The notes below the pieces were generated by a model. It searched no databases. It saw only the letters and a program-made list of their open reading frames with translations, and had not been told where the DNA came from. Both the position numbers and the translations under genes were made by a program. From positions 11,716,987 to 11,780,986 of the forward strand of contig CM065693.1 in assembly GCA_017654935.2 (NCBI GenBank): a DNA stretch of 64,000 nucleotides, given 5' to 3'. Origin of the DNA: Phymorhynchus buccinoides. Lineage: Eukaryota; Mollusca; Gastropoda; Neogastropoda; Raphitomidae. This document shows, piece after piece, positions 11,571-22,100 of the stretch. Numbering within the stretch: position 1 is the first letter of the stretch; each line of letters begins with the position of its first letter.

Positions 11571-12269
11571 CTTTCTAAAATAAAAATAATATTAGTTCTT
11601 AAAAATCCAATTTTCTGCACCATGAAACTTTTTTTCTATAAATATTGTTTCCCTCAATCATTTTAATATTTTTATACAAATGTATTTTTTTAAATATGAA
11701 ATGGTATTGAAAGCAATATTTTGAAAACATGCAATGCGACTTGGTTGCTCTGAGAGAACATGGTTTCTAATTTCTTGCGTTCAAAACTGGTGTGTGTGTG
11801 TTTGTAAGTATTCTTTTGCTGGTTTTCTTGTCATTGTATTTTTGTTATCTCAGGTTCATCTTCCTGGTGAATTGTTCATAACAATTTTTTGGTGTCGATT
11901 TTTTCTTCTGAACTTGCGTCATACAATGCAAGTTTGACGTCAATTGATGAACATTTCCAGTTTGTTAAGTGATAATTATACTCCCGTTACATTCCAAACC
12001 ATTTGTAAATAACAATATGACTGGTTTTTCTTCTACTAAGAGTACCAAGTTATTGCGGGTGTTTTTTCTGATCTCACTACTGCTCGTTTCATTCATCTAT
12101 ACGCTAATATGTACATTGGTTGAACCAGTATTTTCATCCGTCTTACACCATTAATTAAAGACAGGTGTAACTAAGCCGGATGGTATTATCTCCCTTGTTT
12201 ATTCTTTTTGTGATGGTACCCTTAAGTTTAACACCGTAATTTTTCAATTTTAGCTTTTTCATACTTATC

Positions 12270-12670
12270 GTCGGTGAAATTCAAAAACCTTTTATCTCGA
12301 TTTTTTGGGGTTGAGTTGATACATAGTCAGCTCTCTAATTTTTCCCACCACCTTCCACCAAAAGCTCATATCTCTAACGACTTTCTATCTGGGGTAAATG
12401 AGGTTGTGAAAATAGAAGAAAAACTCGTAAGTCCCAAATTCAGATCTAGTTAAGGAAAAAAAACCTCAATCTTCGTTCTTTTCAAGTCTCAAAAAATGTT
12501 TTTTTAAGTAATTTTAAAATGCAGGACTAAACTTGCAATGTCTTGAACAATTTTCATCAGTTAATCAATAATTATTGTGGTCAACGCGGTTAAATTTTTT
12601 AAGGTTTTTGTTTCTCCATTTTTCTCAAAACTACGGAAATTGAGATACAAGGTTTTTGAATTTCACCGAC
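12270..12670. mobile_element. MITE-like element with about 30-bp inverted ends
   Basis: GTCGGTGAAATTCAAAAACC at the left is mirrored by GGTTTTTGAATTTCACCGAC at the right. The interior is AT-rich and non-coding. Confidence 0.65.
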
Positions 12671-12679
12671 ATTATGCAA

Positions 12680-13780
12680 CATGTTTTTAATGTCAACATT
12701 GTGATAGACAGTCACAGTGGTGATAGTGTGTACATATGAATGACTGAGAATGAGGGGGGAAATTACATGCAAACCGTGCCTTTGCTGTGTGCATGAAATT
12801 GAAAGGGCGGTCGGATGTAGCAATAGCGTTGGTTTTATCTTCAAACTTGGGAGGTTTTGTGAAACTTTCTTGGAGCAGGTCTCTTTTTTTCTATTGAATT
12901 TTTGTGGTTGGAGTTTTTTTTCTTCTTTTTTAACATTTCTGAATCACTCAAGGAAATGGGTATTTTGTTTCTCAAGTCAGCACTTCCATTTTTTCTGCAA
13001 TTGTTTTTTTCTATTTCATTGCATTGAAGAGTTTTTCATGCTCCTACGAGAGTGGTTACTGGTTTTAATAAAATAATTGTTAAACTAATAGAAGGGCCTG
13101 ACAGCGCATGGTAGTCTAGCTTTCCAAACTTTCCAGGCAATTTCTGTACTACGGTGTACTTGATCCCATTGTGCAGTTTCAGAACAGACGGGTAATTACT
13201 CTAGTACTGGTAGTAATGAACTCACCCCACCCACTCTCCACTTCCCCCCCCAACACTAAACATTCACTTGCAGTTTGTTTTTATTATTTTAAAATCTTAT
13301 TTCATCTACAACCTTCTTTTTCATAGTTATGCTGGGGTTTAAAAAATATAAAAAATTTGTTAAAGGTTAAATAAGTAATTTGAAAACCGTAAATTAAACT
13401 CGGATTTTCCATTAATTTTGTGAAGGTTGAATAAGAAATTTGAAAACTGTAAATGAAAGTTAGAGGAATAGCTAGATTCTCCATGAGTTTTGTGATCTGT
13501 AAAGTGTAACTGAAAGATAATTTGTTTCCATTTGTAAACACTTTGCCCATGGCTTCAACATTAACTTTTTTTCTTATTAAAGAATTATGAATTCATTACT
13601 TTGCAGCATTTTCCTTCAAAGTTGACTGCAATATTCAATGAATGACTTGGGCATCAGAATGTTTGCATGATCTTCAGGATTTGATCAGGTATCAATTGTC
13701 ACGATGCAAGTTGCTTCGTATTGCCTGATGAAGTGATATTTTCTTTTTAACTCAGTTTCGTTATTGCCGTTTTTGTAGCA
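12680..13780. other. AT-rich intergenic DNA without recognisable features
   Basis: T-rich runs and scattered short repeats (for example TGAAAACTGTAAATGAA near 13380 and 13440) are seen. No splice-supported exon or RNA gene was found. Confidence 0.5.
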
Positions 13781-13785
13781 TTTGG

Positions 13786-13880
13786 TTTAAATAGCATTTT
13801 ATTTCTCAGTCACAAATGAAAATCAACAATGATCGTTAGATAGGGCAACAAGAAAACTTATATAAAGCCCTATCTTGAAA
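13786..13880 (+). repeat. Dispersed repeat matching 5111-5205
   Basis: TTTAAATAGCATTTTATTTC through AACTTATATAAAGCCCTA matches the flank of the family P insertion at 4583-5110. It reads as an uninterrupted version of that target site. Confidence 0.65.
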
Positions 13881-14172
13881 AAAGTGCACAGACAATAATA
13901 GTGACGGCCGGCCAAGCAGAGTAGTGAAGCGCTATCTTAATTTTCAAATAGTTGTAGCGTTTTTGAACAGGAAAAAGCTGTGGCAATGACAAAGCCACCA
14001 GTAAAGGCCGCCTGTGGGTAATAGGGCATTTGCCACGAGTGTTCGTTCTCTATACTAGACTACTAATTTGCCTGAGCTCGTTCCGCCCGAGTTGCGTTGA
14101 CCTTTCTACTTCAACTCTCTAAATTCAACTCTGTGAAATTCAGCGTCACCGGCGCGTGGCAAATGCTCTATT

Positions 14173-15056
14173 GTGACCTAGCACCACGAAAGGGACATTA
14201 AGTGTCAAAATGACCATTCTAAGAAAATGGTAGTTAGAAACTTCAGACAATTCATTTTCAAACGGTATAAGAACCATTATTGTAACTTGTTTTGTTTTAT
14301 AGTTATAAGCATTTAAAGTTGGTAGGGCGACTGTCAGCCGTTTTGAGAAATGTCTAAAGTTTAGCCAAGCTGAAGAAAATGTACTGACCTACTCATTTCA
14401 AAGCACTTTTGGGGGTATTTAGAGACCATAACAATGATTGTCCTTTATAAATACAGGGATGTGAGAGGGCCCCAAACAAAAAAGCGTAGCCGATGATATC
14501 GTCAAAGTACTCAAACAAAACTTTTGCCTCTGACATCAATTTTTTCGCAGCTCGCCTACACGGATCTTACTGTCCGTTGCAGTTTCATCCATCCAAGCCC
14601 TGTCCAATTTGTGCTGGCATCCTTTGTCGATCTCCTCTTTCCTCACATCTATGGTGTGATAAATAATTTTTATGGCTTTGAAAACATCAAAATCCTCCTT
14701 CGAAATCATAGCCGAACATATAAAAATGACGCATTGCCATTGTACGTAACTGGCCAACCACAGAGAAGCTTATAAAATTCAGTAAAGGGACTGTACTCAT
14801 GCTACAAACTGCTTTCGTTTTCACTGTGTGTGCGCGCAAAGAAAGGCTACCTAACTTGACAATCTCTCTCCAAATAGAAAAAGCGCATTTACGCGCAGCT
14901 CTCACATCCCTGTAAATATGAAAGACGAGATGTCAGAGAGCACGAAAATACCCATAACTTAAAACTGATAAAGAAAAAATAGATTTTTGACTTTCTAAGC
15001 CTGTTGTGAGAAGCTAGCCCAGCGACTTAATGTCCCTTTCATGGCGCTGGGTCCCA
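14173..15056. mobile_element. About 880-bp element with about 30-bp terminal inverted repeats
   Basis: The left end contains AAAGGGACATTAAGT and the right end ACTTAATGTCCCTTT, with imperfect matches extending outward over about 30 bp. Small overlapping ORFs of 70-85 codons inside are not recognised. The preceding 14013-14070 (GGGCATTTGCCACGAGTGT) recurs at 26246. Confidence 0.6.
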
Positions 15057-15244
15057 TTTGTTTCCCCTTGGATTAAGGCCGTTTCACAGGAATTTGTCTC
15101 CAGATTTTTGCATCTTAATAGCTTTATCATGCATTTTTTCCTTCAAAGATTTTGAGTCAGACAAGAGCATAATTCATGGCAAGATTAATCTACAGGCTTA
15201 AATGATAAACCAAGTTTATGGCACTCGCTAATACTGGAGTTACA

Positions 15245-15326
15245 AGTACTCAGTTCAAGTAGCCAAGTACTCAGTTCAAGTAGCCAAGTACTCAGTTCAA
15301 GTAGCCAAGTACTCAGTTCAAGTAGC
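15245..15326 (+). repeat. 21-bp tandem repeat, 4 copies
   Basis: The unit AAGTACTCAGTTCAAGTAGCC recurs with no interruption, and the last copy is partial. Confidence 0.9.
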
Positions 15327-15476
15327 GCCTTTTTAAAAAAATCATTTTTAGGACTACATGTACTAGTTTGCTGATCTCTGTATGCAATCAGTGTTTTCTT
15401 TTTCTGTGAAACTAAAATGCATTGTTTCTTAAAGTCTCAATTAAATTCTTACTGAAAAAAAAAAGGCAAGTCGACT

Positions 15477-15720
15477 TGTCTTTTGTGTGTTCTGAATGTT
15501 TGTCTTTTGTGTGTTCTGAATGTTTGTCTTTTGTGTGTTCTGAATGTTTGTCTTTTGTGTGTTCTGAATGTTTGTCTTTTGTGTGTTCTGAATGTTTGTC
15601 TTTTGTGTGTTCTGAATGTTTGTCTTTTGTGTGTTCTGAATGTTTGTCTTTTGTGTGTTCTGAATGTTTGTCTTTTGTGTGTTCTGAATGTTTGTCTTTT
15701 GTGTGTTCTGAATGTTTGAG
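15477..15720 (+). repeat. 24-bp tandem repeat, 10 copies
   Basis: TGTCTTTTGTGTGTTCTGAA recurs every 24 bp. Because 24 is divisible by three, stop-free frames run through on both strands; these are not taken as genes. Confidence 0.95.
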
Positions 15721-15874
15721 TAAAGGGCCAGCCACATGTCCACTAAAATCGTACACCTGTACGATACGATTCGATCACATGGTCTCAAAGAACAAATGTG
15801 ATTCGCGCTTCGAGATCACATGATCAAATCGCATCATACAGTCGTGGGATTTTAGCTGTGTGACTGGCCCTTAA
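15721..15874. mobile_element. Short palindromic MITE (GGGCCAGYCACA ends)
   Basis: TAAAGGGCCAGCCACA on the left mirrors TGTGACTGGCCCTTAA on the right. The interior is also semi-palindromic (ATCACATG and CGATACGATTCGATC). A half copy lies at 45850-45920. Confidence 0.7.
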
Positions 15875-16945
15875 GTCAAGAGCTCTACTTTATTACTTCC
15901 TGGCAAACAGTCAAGCTCTTGATATGAAAATGTTAATGCATGTTATTCACTCATCCACAGGCAGATTATCATCACTGGACTCTCGTCAGACACTTGTTCT
16001 AATTCATGAAATTTTACATGGCCGCCCAGTTCTTACTAAAGAGAAAGTGTTACGAAGTGAATGCCTAAAATGCGCAGATTGTCAATACAAAAGTCACAAG
16101 AATAAAAAGAACATCTGTCCAAGCACTGCTACATCATGAGCACCTGCACATAGAATCACTTCAAAGTTTCTGCGGTGGTCTAAGACAAGACGTTGTGTCC
16201 TGTGAAGCAACAGGACACAATTGGAGGAGCGTTGGGGTATCACCCAATCTTGCACTAAAACCAAAAGTGGTGCAGGTTTGTAGCCATTAATTGGCACTTA
16301 GTTATCACCTTTTTTGTTTGTGGTGGTGTTATTTTCTGAAAAGGAGGCACTGCCTAATCCAGACCCGTTTACCCCCTACACAAGTCTGGGTAGCTGAAAT
16401 GAGTAGTTTGGGCTCAAAATGTGTAGTTTTATTCATTAACTCATTCCATGCTGGCCAGTTGCTTCCCTTTGCAAGCGTTCTGTACTGGCCGATTTGCATA
16501 GGTTGCAAAAAAAATATTTTCTAAATAATGGTAACAGATACAAACGTGACATTTTGGCAATATGTACACAATATACAGTACTAACACCTGCAACAGTTTC
16601 AAAGCATCCACTTGATTAGTTTTGATTTGTGATATTTTAAAATAAATGCATGTTTTGTCAAGCCAGGCACACTCATAATAGCGAAAATATAATTTTAAGG
16701 TCCCAAAATAACCGGCAGCCAGCCAATCAGTGTTAGAGGCATGAATGAAACGTAGTAGTAGCCCTCTGAGCCACTTTGAAGCATGCATGACTGTTAACCT
16801 ATGAACTATGAATTTTTAAAGTTCACATGCGATATCCCGTTACCTTAGTAACGAGGCGTTGTGCGCATGCCCTGCGACGAGAGCGCAGGTTAGTATAGAA
16901 AGAGTTAAACAATGTTAACTGAAAATGAGTAATTAGGTATTAGGT

Positions 16946-17176
16946 ACTTTATAGTCACAGAGGCATCTTTGTGAAATTCGGGTTGCTCCCACCTGGAGAG
17001 GCAGATCGCATCCAGAGGCGCGCCACCCAATTTTTTTTGAAATTTTACATGGCCGCCCAGTTCACTGATGAGGGGGTGTTACGAAGGGGGGGGGGGGGGG
17101 CGCAGATGTAAATATTGACCAAATGACAACTTTTGTCGTTGCCACTGGGTTTAACGTATGCTAAGTGCATGGGCAT

Positions 17177-17210
<34 letters not shown>

Positions 17211-17256
17211 TCCACGTTCAGACCGTTAAGGCCTAGTGCAGAATGAGGAAAAAATC
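16946..17256 (+). repeat. Dispersed repeat family G, copy 1
   Basis: It shares CTTTATAGTCACAGAGGC, GGTTGCTCCCACCTGGAGAG, CACTGGGTTTAACG and CTCATCCGAAAGACT in the same order with 61153-61456. A poly-G run of about 18 sits at the same internal place in both copies. Confidence 0.7.
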
Positions 17257-17552
17257 CCCTGAGCATTATTTTCAATTTTGAACAGTAGTAGAGGTCCAAA
17301 TTGAGAAGAATACTACTCGAAAATAGTAGAGTAAACAGGTCTGCTAATTTCTAGGGATCACTTGAGAAGTCAATACAATACAGACTTCACTTATCATGTA
17401 CAGTGACTGATCAGAATTGAAAGCTTTGGGAATAATGTAAACTTAGAGACACAGACGATCAAGAATCAAGAAAATTATTTCACTATAGGTTGTGTACAGC
17501 CAAAAACACGGACACAACCACACAAACTTACTATCACACTACACACACATTT

Positions 17553-17958
17553 CAGGCATGAAAACTACTGTTCAAAAAAAAAGAAAAAAGTTTCAGCCGA
17601 GAAATCCTTCCACCCGGATTTTCAGCGTTGAGCGAGAGACTGTTACACAATTTTTTTTTCGGCGGGGGGGGGGGGGGGTAATCTGTTCCAAAAAAATGGA
17701 AATGACAGAGCTGTTTTCATGCCTGATACTTCTTCTTTTTCACCCATTCTTCGTGCACGGCTTGCTCTTTAGACGCCTTTTGGGAAGTGATGACGTCGGG
17801 AGGAGAAGGCGCGAAATGATGATCGTGCCATTTAAAGACCCAGCAAGCCGAGTTTTTATTCGATTTTTTTATTTTTAGGCGATTTTTTTTTTAAGGCGGT
17901 GATTGGTCGATTTCGGAAACAAAATTAGGCGGAGAAAACGGAGATGTTTTCATGCCTG
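17553..17958. mobile_element. Element with CAGGCATGAAAAC inverted ends
   Basis: The left end is CAGGCATGAAAACTACT and the right end GTTTTCATGCCTG. The interior is G-run and T-run rich. The 128-codon frame inside crosses homopolymers and is not credible. Confidence 0.55.
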
Positions 17959-18035
17959 ACATTTAAACACATTACTTTCTCACACACATACCTTTAAGGT
18001 CTGTATACATTAGATCTGCAAGTTCCATTCACTGG

Positions 18036-18319
18036 CAGTGGAACCTCCCTAAGACAGACCTGTCTACTTGGAATTTTCCCAATCAGTAGCCCAGCCATCA
18101 ATTTTCAGTAGCATGGCAAATTTTTTCGTAGCATCCACAAACGACGGCAATCAATTTGTTCTCTTCCTGAGCCGAAACGTACTGTTTATGTTTCGCCGAT
18201 TGAACGTGTTGACGGTCGTCTCTACCGCCATGATTCACAGCGAAGTCTGCATGGCAGAGGTTGCAGTGAGCATGGTTCGCACCAAGTTATAATGGGGTCT
18301 TATAAGGGAGGTTCCACTG
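18036..18319. mobile_element. TA-type MITE (CAGTGGAACCTCCCT ends), copy 1
   Basis: CAGTGGAACCTCCCTAAG at the left is inverted at the right end (AAGGGAGGTTCCACTG followed by TA). Related copies lie at 61484 and 62399. The TA target and short ends suggest Tc1/mariner-type mobilisation. Confidence 0.75.
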
Positions 18320-18482
18320 TATAAGAAATATATTCTGATTTCTAATATAAGCAAATGGGTTGATTTCTAATACAACTATTTTAAGCAAATGGGATTTCCG
18401 TACGGAACTTGCGGATCTAATGTGCACAGGCCCTTAAACGCACACAGTGACACACACACCAAACCCCCCACCAAAAGAAAAA

Positions 18483-18940
18483 TCGATGGCTTGGAGTCAA
18501 AACGGACTCTCTTTAGGTAGTCCATTGAAGTAGTATTGGATTTATTACGAAAACTAATAACTTGTATCAAACAATGACTGCAGAAATATAAAGGGGGGTT
18601 AGCTTTTTATATTTCAGCAGTCTTTTTTTAATACGATTTATTAGTTTTCGTAATAAGGCCAATAATATGTGATGCAGCACAGGAAAACCAGGCTAATGTC
18701 GTAAATGATCACTTTTGACTTATTCATATTTTCAGAAAGGTCAGAGACAACAGATTAACAGGCAAAAAACAGAATTCATCTATCTCTAACAGTTTATTTT
18801 GAACAATTTTTCAATCAATCAAATCTCTCTCTCTTTCTCTCTCTCTTGTGGCTGGCCGACTTTAGCTGGGTATTCGCGTACTGCATCACATATGTCAAAG
18901 GACTATCTAAAGATAGTCCGTTTTGACTCCAAGCCATCGA
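18483..18940. mobile_element. Inverted-repeat element with a second palindrome nested inside
   Basis: The outer arms read TCGATGGCTTGGAGTC and its complement at 18899-18940. The inner palindrome at about 18536-18662 has arms TTATTACGAAAACTAATA and complement, consistent with a later insertion. Confidence 0.55.
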
Positions 18941-19019
18941 AATTAACGATACCAAGAATAGCACGAATCCACATACACACAAATCCACACGAGGCCAGTT
19001 ATATAGAGAGAGTGCAATG

Positions 19020-19025
19020 TTTATT
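19020..19025 (-). promoter_or_regulatory. RPL36 polyadenylation signal
   Basis: AATAAA on the minus strand lies only about 17 nt after the stop codon. A very short 3' UTR is typical of ribosomal protein mRNAs. Confidence 0.7.
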
Positions 19026-19042
19026 ACTGTCGCTCATTACAT

Positions 19043-19132
19043 CTACTTGGCGGCGGATGCAGCCTTCCTCTGTTTCTGCAACACCTGCACCATCTCCTCC
19101 CGCTTCCTCTTGGCACGGATGTGGGAGCCCAG
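19043..19132 (-). CDS. RPL36: RPL36 exon: C-terminal basic segment and stop
   Basis: The acceptor is GTTTCAG. It encodes [20 protein letters not shown] then QRKAASAAK and TAG. Confidence 0.95.
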   Translation of the reverse strand: MGSHIRAKRKREEMVQVLQKQRKAASAAK

Positions 19133-22100
19133 CTGAAACACACACAACAATCATCACTCACTTAACTGTCATGCCAAAGCCAATAGATTCCTGCACTCTA
19201 AAAAAAATAAAGCTCAGCATCTGAACTAATTCTGAAACGAAGAAACTATTAACTTTCTGCCTGGCCATAACCCAGGGCTCCCAATCGTCCTGCAAAACAA
19301 AGGGTCCCAGGGACTCCTTCATTTACAGCATAGAGGGTCCTAGAGGCGAGATAGATGGTCCCAGTGGCGTTGCGAATGCCAAAAAGAATTATTCTAGTGC
19401 ATCTCTGGGACCCCCTGCACATACTTTTAGAGGGTCATTTAGAATTTTAGTACTTCATAAACCCCCAAATGGGGGTCCCTGGGAGCCCTGATAACCCCTT
19501 GATTTAGTGTTTCCCATAGGGATAAAATCTGAGAGTCCCTGGGACTCTCTGTGCAAAATATTAAAGTCCTTTTCAAATTTTAAGGGTCCCTATACAACAT
19601 TATATTATTTGTGAACAAGAGGCAAAGCCTGCAAGGCTCACGTCTGATTTTTATTACTATAGCAGGCATGGGAATTCCCATGACAATTTCCATGCCTGTA
19701 TAGAGAGAATACTGTTATGTAGACACTTGTGCATCTGAAAACAGAATTAATTTTTATTTTACTGTGTAAATTAAAATTATTTCTATGCACCCCTACCCCT
19801 TTCTTTAAAATTTAATTATATGTATGCGCATGTAACATAGTGGAGCCCTATTTTAATTTTTGGCAAACAAGTAAAATTGAAAATCATATTGACCAAGCTT
19901 TCAGAAAAAACATATTGACCAATCCCCCCCCCCCCACCTCCCCGCCGGGGTAAGGGGGGTCTACGGACACCTGTAGTAGGCCTAGTCTTTGCCTGTGGGT
20001 CTAAGCCTCTTACTCTTAGAAAATTAATAATTGAAGTTGCGTGATTCGTAAGGCCATACTCCTGATCTGTTACTGTTTTAAACCGATTGTTCATGCGATG
20101 AAAACTTGTTCCACATATCTACATTTCGGTAAGATATTTTATATTAGTCCTAATATTTTATTTTCGTTTCGTTAATCCCCCACCCCCCTCTACCACAAAG
20201 CAAAGGTCAAGGTCACAGCCAGCAAGCTCATCCATGTTTATCTTCCCCTGTACAGTCTTTGCTCATGGTGATCAATCGTCTAGGCCTAACAAAGGATTCG
20301 TACGTCGAAGGCAGTGAAATCGACAAACCCTGGATTTTCCGTATATTTTTTTTCAAGACTGAAATGAATGTGGGCTAAATGTTAAGTACGTCGTCTTGAT
20401 TATGAGGTAAGGCATGGACTCTAGGCCGAGGCCTTGTTGCCGGAAGTGCGGTAGGCTAAGTTATGCGCAGAGATGATGGGCAAATGAACACGAACAACCG
20501 TTACTCAAAGGCGCAAATAAAAGCTAAACAACCGGGCCGTCAACGCACACACTAGGTACATCCATTTGTTACAGAAAATATAAGTTGACGACGTTAAAAT
20601 GTACCTATTTGTACACACCTGAAGTCTTGTGTTTCTTTTTAAAGAGCGTTTTTGTATATCTAATGGAGAGTCTTCTTTCCGGTATGTATCTCCTACTCGG
20701 TACAACACAACAGTTACAGTAATCTCTGCAACAAATGATTTTCTTTCTTTTGTTCTTTACCGATGTATCTGACTGCTTTGATCGCCATGACTTGAAGGCT
20801 CACGTCAAAATCAAGTATCCTGCTAACTTTAACCCTCTAACATTTATGTTTTTTTGAGAAAATGACAACGTTAAAGTTTCAGTGGAGAGTGTGAGTCTTT
20901 TTTAGTTTGAAGAGTGTGACTGAGTCAAGGTTAAAGGTTGGACAACAGTAATCTCTGCAACAAATGATTATCTTTATTTTGTTCTTTATCAATGTATCTG
21001 ACTGCTTTGATCGTCGTGACTTGAAGACTCACTTCAAAATCAAGTATCCTGCTAACTTTAACCCTCTAACGCCTTTTATGTTCAGAGAAAATGACAACGT
21101 TAAGGTTTGAGTTAAGGTTAAAGGTCGGGGCCACGGACGCAACACACACACACACACACACACACACATACGAACATGTACGATACTATAGACTCACTTT
21201 GTTTTAAAAAACGACGTGAGCCAAAAATGAACACGCATTATACTCTTTATCCTGTCCTTATCTTTTACTCTCCAACAGCATACTATTACTAACTCCTCTT
21301 TGCTGGGTATCAGTGTCACTGTTTATGAATTTTCATTTTTCAACCACATTTAATTTTATTTTTTTTAAAGACTATTATTTATAGTGTTTAAAGCCAAAGG
21401 TGGACCCTGACGGATGAGTTTTTGCAAGCAATACGTCGAGATTACCAGGAAGACAGCCTTTTCAGGATCGGAACACTCACTTTGCTCAGGTTTCCTAGTA
21501 GAAATTAAACCGTCAAAACAGCAATTACTCCTTGGCGGAGATGCCGGAGAGAGTAGCCATTTTGGATGGGGTGGGTGGTCACTCATTGTGGTTGAAGTGT
21601 TTTTTATTTTTTCGTAATGCAGATAAAAAAAAGAGCAATTTCCTTTGTTGTGAGCGAAAATTATTTTTAAAAATACATAAAAAGGCTTGTATTGCGAACA
21701 TTTCATGCAAACGATTTGGTCTAAACGCAGGCAGCCATTAGAAAAGAGACGGCACACACCTTCTCTTTGGGTGAAAGAATTTGACTTCCAGCACCTCCGC
21801 CAAGGAGGATTCGCTGATTTGACGGTTTGATTTTTAGGAAACCAGAGCAAAGTGAGTATTGCAATCTCTGTAAAGGGTGTTTTCCTGGTGATCTGGACAT
21901 GTTTCTTACAAAAGCTCATCCAGCAGGGTTCCCCTTTAATGAGATAAAGATAGAGACTACTGTTTGCTTGCTGCACATGTGTCTTTGTAAATGTCACAGT
22001 GTGTGTGTGCGTGTGCGCGCTGTGTGTAGCCCTATCTGCATATCTAATCAATGTTAATATTGTAAATGGCCCACGACCACAGGATCAGCATAAAGTTTAG

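Noticed and set aside
14524..14905. Small overlapping ORFs as a transposase
   Set aside because: No catalytic motif is visible, the frames are short and on both strands; only the terminal repeats are reported.
21365..22051. 228-codon minus-strand protein
   Set aside because: It runs through both arms of the family P foldback element, and similar short frames in the other copies are not conserved in frame.
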